64,000 nt of DNA. Source: Artocarpus heterophyllus. Taxonomy: Eukaryota; Streptophyta; Magnoliopsida; Rosales; Moraceae. How positions within the stretch are numbered: position 1 is the first letter of the stretch; every line of letters starts with the position of its first letter. This document shows, in pieces, positions 1 to 15,185 of this stretch. The notes under the pieces were generated by a model. It saw only the letters and a list, made by a program, of their open reading frames with translations. It was not told the DNA's origin and did not search any database. The DNA lies in the NCBI GenBank assembly GCA_025403435.1, contig CM046344.1, positions 21,123,652 to 21,187,651 of the forward strand. Reading direction: 5' to 3'. The position numbers and the translations under genes are program-made.

Positions 1-3000
1 AGCATTACAAGGACTTCCTTTCCAAAGGAGGTAGGTGTGATCTTCTGTATTTAGAAACATGTTTGGTTGAGGAATCCAGTGACAATTGGGTCATAGATTC
101 TGGTGCAACTAATCATGTTTATGTTTCTCTACAGGGGTTCAAAGAAACAAGAAGTCTGCTGCATGAAGACTTCACGCTTCGGACGGGCGATAGATCCTTG
201 TTCTTAGCGGAAGCAGTGGGAGACGTCCATCTTTATTTTGATAATTATATGAATTTAATTTTTCGAGATTGTTTTCATGTCCCTAAATTTAAAGGAATTT
301 AATTTTTGTAACTTGTTTATTTAAAGACTCCTATTTAGTTTCTTTTAATGATAAAGTGGTGATTTGTAAAAACAAATCTTTCATTTGTTCTAGATGGATG
401 CAAAATAATCTATATTTTATCAAACCTAAGATGGACTTACTACTGAATGCTAAGATGAATGATAAGAACTCTAAAAGACTTAAAACTTCTCACTCTAATA
501 AAACTTATCTTTGGCATTTGCGCCTTGGTCATATTAACCTGTAACACCCCGAAATTTATTAAATGATATTATAATGTAAAATGGTAGATTAGTGTGCCAT
601 AATGAATATTTTAAACTTAATTTAATCATTTGGTGAAATTTTGAATTTAAAGTTGTTTTTCTTATTTTGATGAATTCTTATTGTTTCAAATTGTTATTTT
701 AAGTTTTAAAACAAAACAATTTGTCAAATGTCAAATATATTTGGTTTTACAAAACCGTGGGCAACACACGGTTTTTGCATAGTAACACCGGCCATTTTGT
801 CCCTCTATTTAATCTCTCGCTCTCCCTCTCTTCCTCTCATTCTCTCTTTCTCTCTCCTAGCTCTCCCTCTCTCTCTCCCGTGCGTCTCTTTCTCTCACTC
901 GGCCTCTCTCTTTCTCTCCCTTTTTCTCTCGAATCTTTGAATCAAATCGAGCCCCAAGCTTTGGTTAGTGGATTGGAGGCTTGGGAACGTGATTTAACAA
1001 CCAAAAACGCGATTCAAAGCTTCAATCTGAGGTTAGTTTTCAAATTTTAAAACTTTTTCTATTTTCCAATTTTTCTTGCATTTTGAAATTTAAGCTTAGT
1101 TAAACTTAGAAAACCTTTGATCTAAGTTAGAGAAACTTAGAACAACTAGGATCAAGGCTTTGTTTGAAGAAAAACGGATTTGAATAATAACAAAAATGAA
1201 TATATGGGCATTATGCCATAACAACGATCGGGTCGTGTAGCGTGCGACCTTGAGGGCAGGTCCCAAAACCTAGCTGGGCCACTACGGTGGTGTTATTCAT
1301 ATGGTTTGCCCAAGAAAAGAAAATGATGATCTTTCTAGTTGACCAATAAACTGTTTGGGTAAAAATTGTTTTGTTCAAACTTATTTATTCAAGTTTTCTC
1401 TTAAATAATTTCTTGAGTAATGATATTTCTTTTGAATTTAACATTTCTTAAAATATAGTCCTATTGAGCCTTTTGCTCACATTTTATTTGTTTTCAAACT
1501 TTTTCCCCCTCTAGGTGGACTTCCGTTTAGGTTTAGAGAGGATTCTACGGATAGAACTCAAGAGTAGTAGAAGAACTTAGTAGGTCATTTATATTATTAA
1601 ATCAAGGCATGTAACATTTTAACTTTCTCTTTATTTGGATTGTGGATGAAATGTAATGTTGTCAGTACTATGTGTGTGCACAAGATATGAGTCAGTGGGA
1701 CCTATTCTTGTTTCTCTTATTTATTATTACCTACTTAATATTTATCTCAAGTTCTTATCTGTTTAATGAATATAAGTGCTTAAAAAATTTCCATATTTTC
1801 ATAATTTAACTTAAAGATTTAAACTCATATTTTAATTAAATTTTACATTAATTGCCTTAATCAATACACCACGTGATCTCCCGTACTACGGGGCGTGATA
1901 TAACCTGAATAGGATTCAAAGGCTGGTAAGGGATGGACCTTTAAGTCACTTAAAGGTAAAATCTATACCTCAATGTGAATCTTGTTTGAAGGGTAAAATG
2001 ACCAAAAGACCATTCGGGTCTAAGGGCAATAGGGCCGAAGGGGTTCTAGAACTTGTGCATAGTGATGTTTGTGGACCGATGAACATCCGGGCATGAGGAG
2101 AGTATGAGTACTTGGTCATTTTTATTGACGATTGCTCAAGATATGGGTATGTGTACTTGATGCACCACAAAAGCGAAACTTTTGACAAGTTCAGGGAGTT
2201 TCAGGCTGAAGTAGAAAAGCAATTGGGTAGACCCATAAAGGCACTTTGATCCGATCGAGGTAGAGAATACCTTTCTAATGAGTTCTTGGGACACTTATTA
2301 GAGAATGAGATTTTATCCCATTTGACTGTGTCGAGCACTTCGTAACAAAATGACATAGCGGAGAGAAGAAATAGAACTTTATTAGACATCATAAGGTACA
2401 TGATGAGTTATTCATCATTGCCTTTATCTTTTTGGGAATATGCACTGCAAATCACATGTTATCTTTTGAACCATGTGCCTTCAAAATCGGTCCCTAAAAC
2501 TCCTCTCGAGTTGTGGACGGGCAGGAAGACATCCTTAAACCATATTCGCATATGGGGATGTCTGGCTCATGTCCTGTTTAAGGATCCAAATAAGTTGGAA
2601 GCACGTTCAGAAGTTTACGTGTTTGTAGGATATCCAAAAGGGACTAAAAGGGGTTATTTCTAAAATCCAAAGGAAAATAAAGTCGTGGTTTCAACTAATG
2701 CAACTTTCCTTGAGGAGAGTTACATGGACGACTTTAAACCTCGAAGCAAAGTGGTGCTTGAGGAGTGAAGAAGTGATCCGATCACTCCAGAGGTTCTGAA
2801 TAAAACCGTTATAATCAGTGTAGAAAAACCAAATGAATCTGAGCAACAACCTAAGGGGCTTTAGCATAGTAGGAGGATTGGGCGTCAACCTGAAAGGTGT
2901 ATGTTCAATGAGGAGGTCTTCTTGGCTGAACCAGATGAACATGACAGGGATCCTTATACTTACGCAGAGGCTATGGAGGATGTTGATTCAAAACTCTAGA

Positions 3001-4528
3001 CAGAGGCCATGAACACAAAGATGAAGTCTATGGAGACTAATTAGGTCTAGGAGCTTGTGAATCTTCCCAAAGGGGTAAAACCCATAGGGTGTAAGTGGAT
3101 CTACAAGAGAAAAAGAGGACTCGATGGAAAGGTCAAAACCTTTAAGGCTAGACTGGTAGCTAAAGGTTGTACACAAAAGAAAGGAATCGATTATGAGGAA
3201 ACCTTTTTCTCTATAGCCATGCTTAAGTCCATCCAGATTCTCTTATCCATAGTTGCCGCTCTCGACTACAAGATTTGGCAGATGGATGTCAAGATGATTT
3301 TTCTAAATGACTATCTTGATGAGTCTATTTATATGGAACAACCAGATGGGTTCAAGGTCAAGGGTCAAGAGGGTAAGGTTTGTAAGCTGCTAAAGTCAAT
3401 TTATGGACTTAAGTAGGCTTCCCGTTCTTGGAACATAAAATTTGATTAGGTGAACAAGACTTTTGGGTTCTCATAAAATGTGGATGAGCCATGTGTTTAC
3501 AAACACATTAAGGATGGGAAGGTGGTTTTTCTACTGCTTTATGTAGATCACATTTTGCTTATTGGCAATGACATTGGAACATTGTCATCGGTCAAATTAT
3601 GGTTGACCAAGCAGTTTGACATGAAAGACTTAGGTGAGGCTAATTTTGTTCTCGGTATCTAGATCTTTCGGGATAGGAAGAATAAAATAATAGCTTTATC
3701 CCAGGCTGGCTACATAGATAAAATTCTCAAGAGGTTTACAATACAGGATTCTAAGAAAGGTGGGCAATCATCTAGGTCTGGAATTACTCTTTCTAAGAAA
3801 GACTCTCCAAAGTCCGAGGAAGAAAGATAATACATGAAGAAGGTGTCTTATGCTTCGACAGTAGGTAGTCTCATGTATGCCATGCTTTGCACACTATCGG
3901 ATATTTGTTATGCGGTCGAGATTGTAAGTCAATTTCAGGCGGATCTAGGACCAAACCACTAGGTTGTGGCTAAGCATATTTTCAAGTACCTGAGAAGGAC
4001 TCGAGGGTATATGCTTGTATATTCGGGTGAGGACTTGACTCCTCTAGGATATACTGACTCAGATTTTCAATCCTGTCTGGATTCTAGGAAATCGACTTTG
4101 GGTTTTGTGTTTACTCTGAGTGACGGTGCCATCGGTTGGAGAAGTGTGAATCAAGATTGCACTTTGGATTCAACGATGAAGGCTGAGTATGTGGCAGTTA
4201 GTGATGCTTCGAAAGAACAATGTGGCTCCGCAAGTTCTTTGGGGATCTTGAGGTAGTTCCTAGTATGGATAAGGCGGTATCACTGTACTGTGATAACAGT
4301 GAGGCGGTAGCTAATGCTAAGGAACCAAGATTTCCCAAGAAGAGTAAGCATATTGATCGAAAGTATCATGTGATAAAGGACTTTGTTGAAGGCGGGCATG
4401 TCACAGTGTGTAAAATCGCATCAGAGGATAATTTAGCTGATCCATTTACGAAGACACTTACTACGAAAGTCTTCGAAAGACATGTGGAAGCAATGAGGAT
4501 GCGAGATTTGTTATATTTACTCACTTAG
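1..4528 (+). pseudogene. Ty1/copia polyprotein remnant (protease, integrase, RT, RNase H), 5' end outside window
   Basis: Decayed copia pol read in several frames. Order seen: aspartic protease motif WVIDSGATNHV near 87-120; GAG-pre-integrase WHLRLGHINL at about 511-541, continuing after an insertion with NRIQRLVRDG from about 1906; integrase core with HSDVCGP near 2060, SDRGREYLS near 2250 and AERRN near 2355; reverse transcriptase KWIYKRKRG from 3092 and LLLYVDHILL near 3530; RNase H GYTDSDFQSCLDSRKS near 4047; C-terminal CDNSEAVANAKEP and KHIDRKYH to the stop near 4528. The domain order protease-integrase-RT-RNase H is diagnostic of Ty1/copia. The element is dead: there are many in-frame stops, frameshifts near 300 and 4218, and the RT catalytic YVDD reads YVDH. 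Most stops look like C-to-T or G-to-A changes of Gln, Arg or Trp codons. Gag and the 5' LTR lie left of the window. Confidence 0.93.
540..1900 (+). mobile_element. Ty3/gypsy solo LTR nested in the copia element, with 5-bp TSD
   Basis: The segment begins TGTAACACCCCG and ends GGGGCGTGATA. It is flanked by the direct repeat TAACC at 535-539 and 1901-1905. Removing it restores the copia reading frame ...GHINL-NRIQRL..., which proves a clean insertion. No primer-binding site or coding region is attached, so it is a solo LTR left by LTR-LTR recombination. It aligns end to end with the LTR at 28906-31038 but lacks about 770 bp in the middle, joined at a GGATTTGAA-type microhomology (about 1176-1184). 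It contains a CT-rich stretch at 808-935, the hairpin block at 1207-1290 and the TGAGCC..GCTCA motif near 1466. Confidence 0.93.
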
Positions 4529-4542
4529 TGTAAGTGGGAGAT

Positions 4543-6457
4543 TGTTGGACATGTATGCCCTAAGGAGTAAAAATGTAATATGTTTTTAGAGACATTTTTA
4601 TCAATAAAGAATTTATTCATTATTAATGTACCAAATCTTGTCCTTTTTACGTTCATATTTGTTGAATGTATGCTAAGCAAACAATAGCCTGAGACTGTCA
4701 ATCTAAACCTTTAAGAATTGGGCATATGATGGACAGATTATGCGAAAGACATGATTCTTAAGATGACAGTCTAAATTATAAGATCCGTAATTGAGGGAAT
4801 AAAGTTAGGCGCTTTATTCATGTAAAGATTGTTATGTTGTCTATATCCCTTTTGGGAGATAGTTTGTCTTGACCATCGGAGGTAGACTCCATGAATAAAA
4901 ACATTGGCACGTTGTCATAGGTGACGATGTGTTGGATCAGGATATAAAGTGAATTGATTTATATTAATAATTTTATCTTGACAAATCGATTCGCTTTAGA
5001 CAATTATTTATATTGTATCTTAATCCTGAGATGAATAGTAGGCCTGTTGTTTTGACTTGTGTCTTTTGATGTACCAAAGGGTGACACCCACATCTTAATA
5101 GTGGTATGTATGCCGGTACATTGGAGACATGACTCTTGATAGCGTAGATTTGTTATTCATAGATATGGAATCCATAGCTCCTCTTTAGGAGCAGTGATAA
5201 CCTCTTATATGCGTTATCCTATAATTAAAAAACTGGAGCGCTCAACCTTTTGGATACAAAGGTGCAACCGAATGGTATATTGTCCTTGGATGGTAAGTTT
5301 TTCGATGGTGAGATAATGGAACGTAAGATAAAAATAATCAGGAAGGTAAGACAGAACTTATTCTTAAGCCGATTATGGATAATCATATGGGGATACGATA
5401 CACTATGATATGTCATGGAGACTTAGCTACGCGGGCTTCGTAATTCTATGTTGTTCGAGAGTGCAGCTCCAAGCTTTTAGTGGAGTAGCGTTGGAGTTGA
5501 TAATTATGAAATGCATATATGAGATATTAGGTTTCATAATTATTGGGAGCTTGAACTATATAGGTCCATTTGGTCCCCTCGCTAGCTCACAACATCCTGT
5601 AACAATACGGCGTGCTTTTCCAATAATTAGTAACTTATGTCAGATTTATTAGATTGGTTGAAATTTAGAAGAATCAAATAATTCATGTCTGTTTATCGGT
5701 TGAATTAATTTTGTGATAAAAATTAATTCAATATAAACTTGTTGAATTGTAAGGATCGGATAATTTATGTCTATTTATCGGTTGATTTAATTTTGAATAA
5801 TTAGATCAAGATAAACTTATAGAATTATTAGGAATTCATTTAATTTCTTAGAGATTATCTAGATAAAGTTGTTTTGATCGGATAACTTTTCTATTAGGCT
5901 ATTTGAATTAAAACTGAGACTTTATCCTACCGATGAGCGAAGGATAAGATCACGCATTTTTACACGAATCTTATTAGACATTGATCCGAATTTGATTCTA
6001 ATTTGAATTTTTAAGTCATAATCTGATAAGAACTGACCCTAGACCTAACCTCTATAAATAGGGAGTAAGTCTTAAGAGTTATTTAGATCAATTTAGAGAT
6101 TAATAGTGATACTCTGCTAGTGAGAATCTAGAAACTCCCTGAGAGCTTGTGTTCACAAATCACAAACATTGGCTTTGGGTTCTCTCAATTGGTTGGAAAG
6201 AGAGTCACCTGGTGGAAGAGCTGTACATGTGAGCCCACACTCACCCCAATCGTGGATAAAGAATAGCAAAGAAGACTAGTTGGTTGAGACTCTTCTAGAA
6301 CGTTACTTCTTTTCACAGATTGCAGGAGCTTTTCGGCATTCAAAGGTTAGTAAGATCTGGTTAATTTATGCATATAGCATGTTAAACTTGTGTTTTAGAA
6401 AATACTATGATATAATTTTTTTTTAAAAAAATTCTGCTACGTACTGTTTTTCTAACA
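4543..6457 (+). mobile_element. 3' LTR of the copia element
   Basis: Follows a polypurine tract (GTAAGTGGGAGA at about 4530-4541) just after the pol stop. It begins TGTTGGACATG and ends TTTCTAACA, the TG...CA ends of an LTR. Contents include a short leader with AATAAA at about 4603, a TCTATAAATAGGGAG TATA-type box at about 6051-6065 and a run of repeated GATCGGATAA/TTGATTTAATTTT words at 5690-5890. The matching 5' LTR is outside the window, so age and target duplication cannot be checked. Length is about 1.9 kb, long for copia. Confidence 0.85.
6051..6065 (+). promoter_or_regulatory. Probable TATA box of the copia LTR promoter
   Basis: CTCTATAAATAGGGAG lies about 400 bp from the LTR end, where the U3/R boundary of a copia LTR is expected. 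It is the best TATA box in this LTR. It belongs to the retroelement, not to a host gene. Confidence 0.5.
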
Positions 6458-8390
6458 CATTTTACACGCCATAGCCAAACATTTCATCAAACACTTGGCA
6501 TATGTGTTATAACATAAACTTTTCAAGTATAAAGTTTAGAAATTTATCTAAACTTTGTCAACCTTTTTGATCCTCCTTTGCCAAGCTCAAAACTCTGTCA
6601 AGTTTCTAAAAGTGCCAAAACTTCAATTTCAACCTTTGAACTTGTTTTAAACATGATTTGGAGGCTTGAAATTCCTCAAAATTTTGAGAGAGTATTATCT
6701 AGAGGGGGACGACTTTTCATAGAGGAAGGAAATGGACATTTTCTTGGTTTATTTCATAAAATAATGATAAATACAACTTGATTTTTTTATACCTTTTGAT
6801 GACTCACCATCATCATCATCACTTGACATCATCTTTAGCTTAACTTGGCTTTATATGATTGGGTCACCCAAAGGGCTAGGTGGCAAATTTCCATTCATTT
6901 TGGTGTCATGGTGGGTCCAACAAAAAAAACTTTTTACACAGTCCAAGTTTATATTGATAGTGTTCTTTTTATGTTGTCGGTATTATTTTTCCATACAATT
7001 CATGAGGTCCCACAACCTCACATACTTATTTACATCCACCATTTAATGAAATTCCTATACCGTTTAATTTTATAGAGTCCATATTTATACTAACAATATT
7101 TTTTTATACTGCCGGCATATTCTCTATACTGCTACAGCATTTCTTATTTATCTATATTCTCCAAACAGTATTATTCTTATGCTGCTTTGACTTAAACAGC
7201 CCAATTCTTGTATTGTTTAACCTTAAACAGTCCAATTCCTACACTGCATTACTTTTATAGTGTAATTTTCATATTACATAACTTTATAAGTGTACTTCGT
7301 TACACTGTATTATCCTAATACTGTATAATTTTCTATATTATTAAACAATATTTTTTCTTAAATTGATTTTTGTCTTAGCATTTGTTGCAACACAATTTGC
7401 AACAATTAAGCTTTCTAGTTTGTTTTCATATCATTCCTTCTTTATTTAAGGTTATGGCATGATTTTTACCCTTAAAAATCCCATTTTTAACTTTTATGGA
7501 ATTCATCATAAAAATTGAATTAAACTATAATATCTGTGACACATATTTCCGTTTAACTTAATCTTTAAATTATTACATTTTTAATATTTTAAAAACGCGT
7601 GGTATCACAAAATCACGATTTTCACAAAATACAAAAGTTTTAGATTTTGAAAAGACAAAGAACTTTCTTGAAGAAATTTTTTAACAATTCTACCTCTAAA
7701 ATACTATTACAAATAGAATTAAAAGCCTAGACAAATTTTCATTCTAAAACAATGCAGTTTTCTATTTTGATGAAAGTGACCCTTGACAAGTCTAAATCAC
7801 AATTTTTGCTAGGCACAAAATTTTTTAGATCTCAACAAGATGAAAAGCTTTTTGAAGAAAATTTTTGAAAATCATGCTTCTTAGATGGACTTTAAAATAG
7901 ATTTATAAAAATAGTCAAAACTTTTTATAGAAAACAGTTAATTTGGTAAAGTTTGCAACTAATCGCCAAAAATAGATTTGTTAAAGACAGAAAATAAAAT
8001 TTTGAAAAAATATAAAAGTTCTAAACCTTGTCAAAAAAAAGGAGACTTTCATGAAGAAATTTTTTAAGAAAAATTGTCTTTAACATATGGTTTTACAATG
8101 ACTTTTAAAACTAATAAAAAAGTACCTTTTTGGAACTAGTTTTAAAACAAAATACCTATTTAGTGACAAAATTATAATTTACAACCAACAGAAGACTTAT
8201 AGCACTAGAAAAACTATAGAGTCTATAGTTTACAGTTTTGCGAAATTCGGGCTCTATTTTAAAATATAATTTTTGACACAAACTTTTTACATAACTTTCA
8301 AACTAATCAATTTTGGAGATCGAGGTTGTAGTTATACAGCCTCAGTCTTTGTAACTTTAAGACTATCATGTTACAACAATATGTTATAAC
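6458..8390. other. AT-rich intergenic sequence without recognisable genes
   Basis: No exon, domain or TE protein was recognised. A degenerate low-order repeat occurs at about 7085-7350, where words such as TATACTGC, TTAAACAGYCCAATTC and ACTGTATTA recur at irregular spacing. The two TTAAACAG(C/T)CCAATTC copies start at about 7190 and 7221. The part from about 7560 to 8390 is A/T-homopolymer rich, repeatedly spelling CTTTYATGAAGAAATTTTTTAA. Confidence 0.5.
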
Positions 8391-8399
8391 TTTTGTTCT

Positions 8400-8910
8400 A
8401 AAAAAGAAGAAAGAACAGTAGTGATATTGAGTTTGGGAGGCCAATGTATCTTGCGTAATCACTAAACAGGTTTTTGCTTCATGAATGCTGAATTGGTTGA
8501 GTTAATAGAGACATTAATTCGGTTAGTTTTGCATATTATTTTGCTCTACACACGGGAGAGGAAGTGAAATTTCATTTGGAAACCTATAAATGATTTGAAT
8601 AAAATCAATCAACAACCCATAGAATTGGACAAGCATAGTTGTGTAAAGTGAAATCAAAACCTCCTAGCCTCATTGACCATTGAGTTCCCTTCAATCCTTT
8701 TCTTTTATTTGCATTTTTATTTGTTTTGTTCAATTTAGTTTAGTTAATCATTTTATTTAGTTATTCCAAAAATTAAGTTGCCTAGATAAAATTAGAGTGA
8801 TTGTAGTTGCGAGAATTAGTTAATTTTTAGAAAATCAATCTCTGTGGGACGATAATTTACTTTCACTATATTACTTGTAACTATGTATACTTGCATACGA
8901 CTATGGATCC
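8400..8910 (+). mobile_element. Possible remnant of a Tat/Athila-type gypsy LTR tail
   Basis: The stretch contains AAATCAATCTCTGTGGGACG at about 8832-8851, followed by an ACTTGTAAC...ACTTGCATACG tail. From family knowledge, Tat/Athila LTRs usually end with a phrase of the type AATCTCTGTGGGaacGAT...ACTTGCG. The upstream CTTTTATTTGCATTTTTATTTG...AGTTTAGTTAATC matches their usual AT-rich U5. No PBS, coding part or TSD was found, so this is a weak fragment call. Confidence 0.35.
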
Positions 8911-9059
8911 AACCCTAAATTGACCTTTTTTTCTCGTGTCACATTCAGGACCTAAACTTGACTCGTCCCTAATTTTTTTTAACTCGAACCCTTAAAAATC
9001 GTGTCATTTTCATGTTATCGTGTCATGACCTATATTGTCACCCCTACATCAATATGGTT

Positions 9060-9386
9060 CTTTACCATTCCCCAGAATCCACCACCTGAGTAAATGTCAA
9101 TGTGAATATAAGGCATTGAAATAATATTTTTTTTTGGTACCTCAATGTGAATAGTCAATCATTGAGATACCAAATTGAAAAAAAAATGTCAAATTATGTG
9201 TGATATTATTTTAGAAAAAATAGCGTCAGGGTATTTCTCTTATGTTGTTCACAAAACATGGTATCTTAATAAGATTTTTCAAATATTAAAATACCAAACT
9301 AAAAAAATGTCAAATTATAGAGTAGTGCTTATATTTTTGCAAACAATTTCTTGAAAATGGGTTTTAGTACCTCGTGTTTTAACTTA
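9060..9386. repeat. Small degenerate local duplication in AT-rich DNA
   Basis: Two related segments share the words ATACCAAA(T/C)T...AAAAAATGTCAAATTAT, at about 9168-9200 and 9290-9318. A shorter related phrase, CAATGTGAATA, occurs twice (about 9107 and 9144). No coding potential was seen. Confidence 0.4.
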
Positions 9387-9875
9387 GGATTATTTACCTT
9401 TTCATACTCTGTATTTTAGGTTTATTTAAATCATATACCTCGGTTTTTGATCTTATCAAATTTATACATTCAGATTAGATTTAATATATAAATTTATACC
9501 TTTGCCCAATGAATCTTCAATTTTGACATAAGAAATTGTCTAAAATACCCTCAAATTAAAAAGAAGATAACTTTAAAAACTTAAAAAAAACTTTATACTA
9601 AGGCTTTTGTCTTACAAAATGTATAAAATACCTTCAAAAATTTGTGTTTTGTGTGTTTTTATTTTTTTTCTTTTTTTTTCAAATTTTGTATAATTTTTAA
9701 TTTTTTTCTTAAGGATAATTTGGTTATTTTAAATGTCAAAATCATCTATTAACTGAGTTATGGTATAGATTTGTGTATTAAATTTAATATGAAGATATAT
9801 ATTCAATGAGATTGAAAACCGAATGTATAGTTTTGAATTAACCTAAAACAAAGGGTATAGAAAGATAAATATCCC
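9387..9875. mobile_element. MULE-type MITE, copy A (long TIRs, 9-bp TSD)
   Basis: The two ends are imperfect inverted repeats of about 100 bp. The left arm starts GGATTATTTACCTTTTCATA and contains TTTTAGGTTTATTTAAA. The right arm, reverse-complemented, starts GGGATATTTATCTTTCTATA and contains TTTTAGGTTAATTCAAA. The element is flanked by a perfect 9-bp direct repeat TTTAACTTA (9378-9386 and 9876-9884). Long TIRs with 9-bp target duplications are the hallmark of Mutator-like elements. There is no transposase. A second copy lies at 47416-47900. Confidence 0.8.
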
Positions 9876-9884
9876 TTTAACTTA

Positions 9885-10570
9885 ATATTATATTGGCATC
9901 CTGTTGTTTAAAAAATATAAAAACAATACCCTATAATTTTTTAAATTATCATTCTGATATCGCAAACATGTTTTTCGAGACATGAAATTTCTAACTTATT
10001 CTGTTATTAACAAACACAAAATTAATTTTGTCAAATTATTAACAAAGTAGAAACAAAATATTCAACTAAAACCCATCACATAAAATTAGGTTTGTGAGTT
10101 TTTTCATTGTTTTTCAAATTTTAAGTTTTATACTTTAATAGTTTTACAAAATTATGAATTAATTGAGGTTCCTAATTGAAATGGTAAATTGAATATTTTA
10201 TTGTCAAAAAGAAGAGAGTCGGGTATTGAATTAATATTTTTAAAAAATTAATTCGTAATTATAAATTCTTTTAATAGTGAGGTATAATTTTTTTGAGAAT
10301 ACTCTAAACAAATATTTTTTTTATTTTAAAATATATCAAAATGAAGAAAGTCTAAAAAAAAAGTCATTTTAGCTTTTTAGGGGTCAATTTAGCTTTTCAA
10401 ATATTTGTTTTTGAAGTGATATGTTTGTTTTTGTTTTTCTTGAATCAATACTTTTGTTTTTATTAATTTCAATTAAATTAAAAAAAATTACTTTAATTTA
10501 TTTTTTAAATGTGTTGATTTATTGTAATTTGTTAGAAAAAAATATATAAATTAATAATAATATATTATTA
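9885..10570. other. AT-rich intergenic sequence upstream of DCP5
   Basis: No gene or domain was recognised. The sequence is dominated by A/T homopolymers and TTTTAGCTTTT-like words (10365-10400). Confidence 0.5.
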
Positions 10571-10574
10571 TTAA

Positions 10575-10775
10575 TGTTCGTTTAGTAATTTTAAATTAAA
10601 AAACATAAAAATTGTCCTGAAACAGTCATTTATGATTTATTTCCCAACCTGCTCAGTAGCAGTTTCTAAAAGCAATTTTACAAAAAAAAAGGGTTTTCCA
10701 AGCGCTTTAAACTGTTTTAGGCGGTTATAGTGGTTAAAAGTAGCCTTCAAAAAACCGTGCCAAACAAGGCCGTAA
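10575..10775. mobile_element. Possible short MITE in the DCP5 promoter
   Basis: A 0.2-kb segment begins TGTTCGTTTAGTAATTTT. It ends, read on the minus strand, GGCCTTGTTTGGCACGG, a (T)TGTTTGGCA-type end common in hAT and Harbinger MITEs. The ends are only roughly inverted and no TSD was confirmed. It lies about 200 bp upstream of the DCP5 start codon. Confidence 0.25.
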
Positions 10776-10970
10776 TCTTGTCCGAGCTTAACCGCTTCTA
10801 GCATCATCCGATTATTGTCCGAAGCACTTGTACGCAACAACACTCACAAACCCTAATCTTCAACGTTCCAACCTCCATTCTCATTTTCCCTCCCTTTCTC
10901 TCCATTTTCCTACACTTTCTCAACAATTCTCCCGGCGCGAGATCATCCCTCGAAATCTCGAGCTCCTATC

Positions 10971-15185
<4,215 letters not shown>

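Noticed and set aside
721..1050. Ser/Leu-rich open frames
   Set aside because: They are the CT-rich tract of a gypsy LTR read in frame; the same happens in LTRs at 22434, 29086 and 41753. No host gene.
10637..10843. Short minus-strand open frame upstream of DCP5
   Set aside because: No motif or conserved domain; it overlaps a probable MITE and the DCP5 leader.
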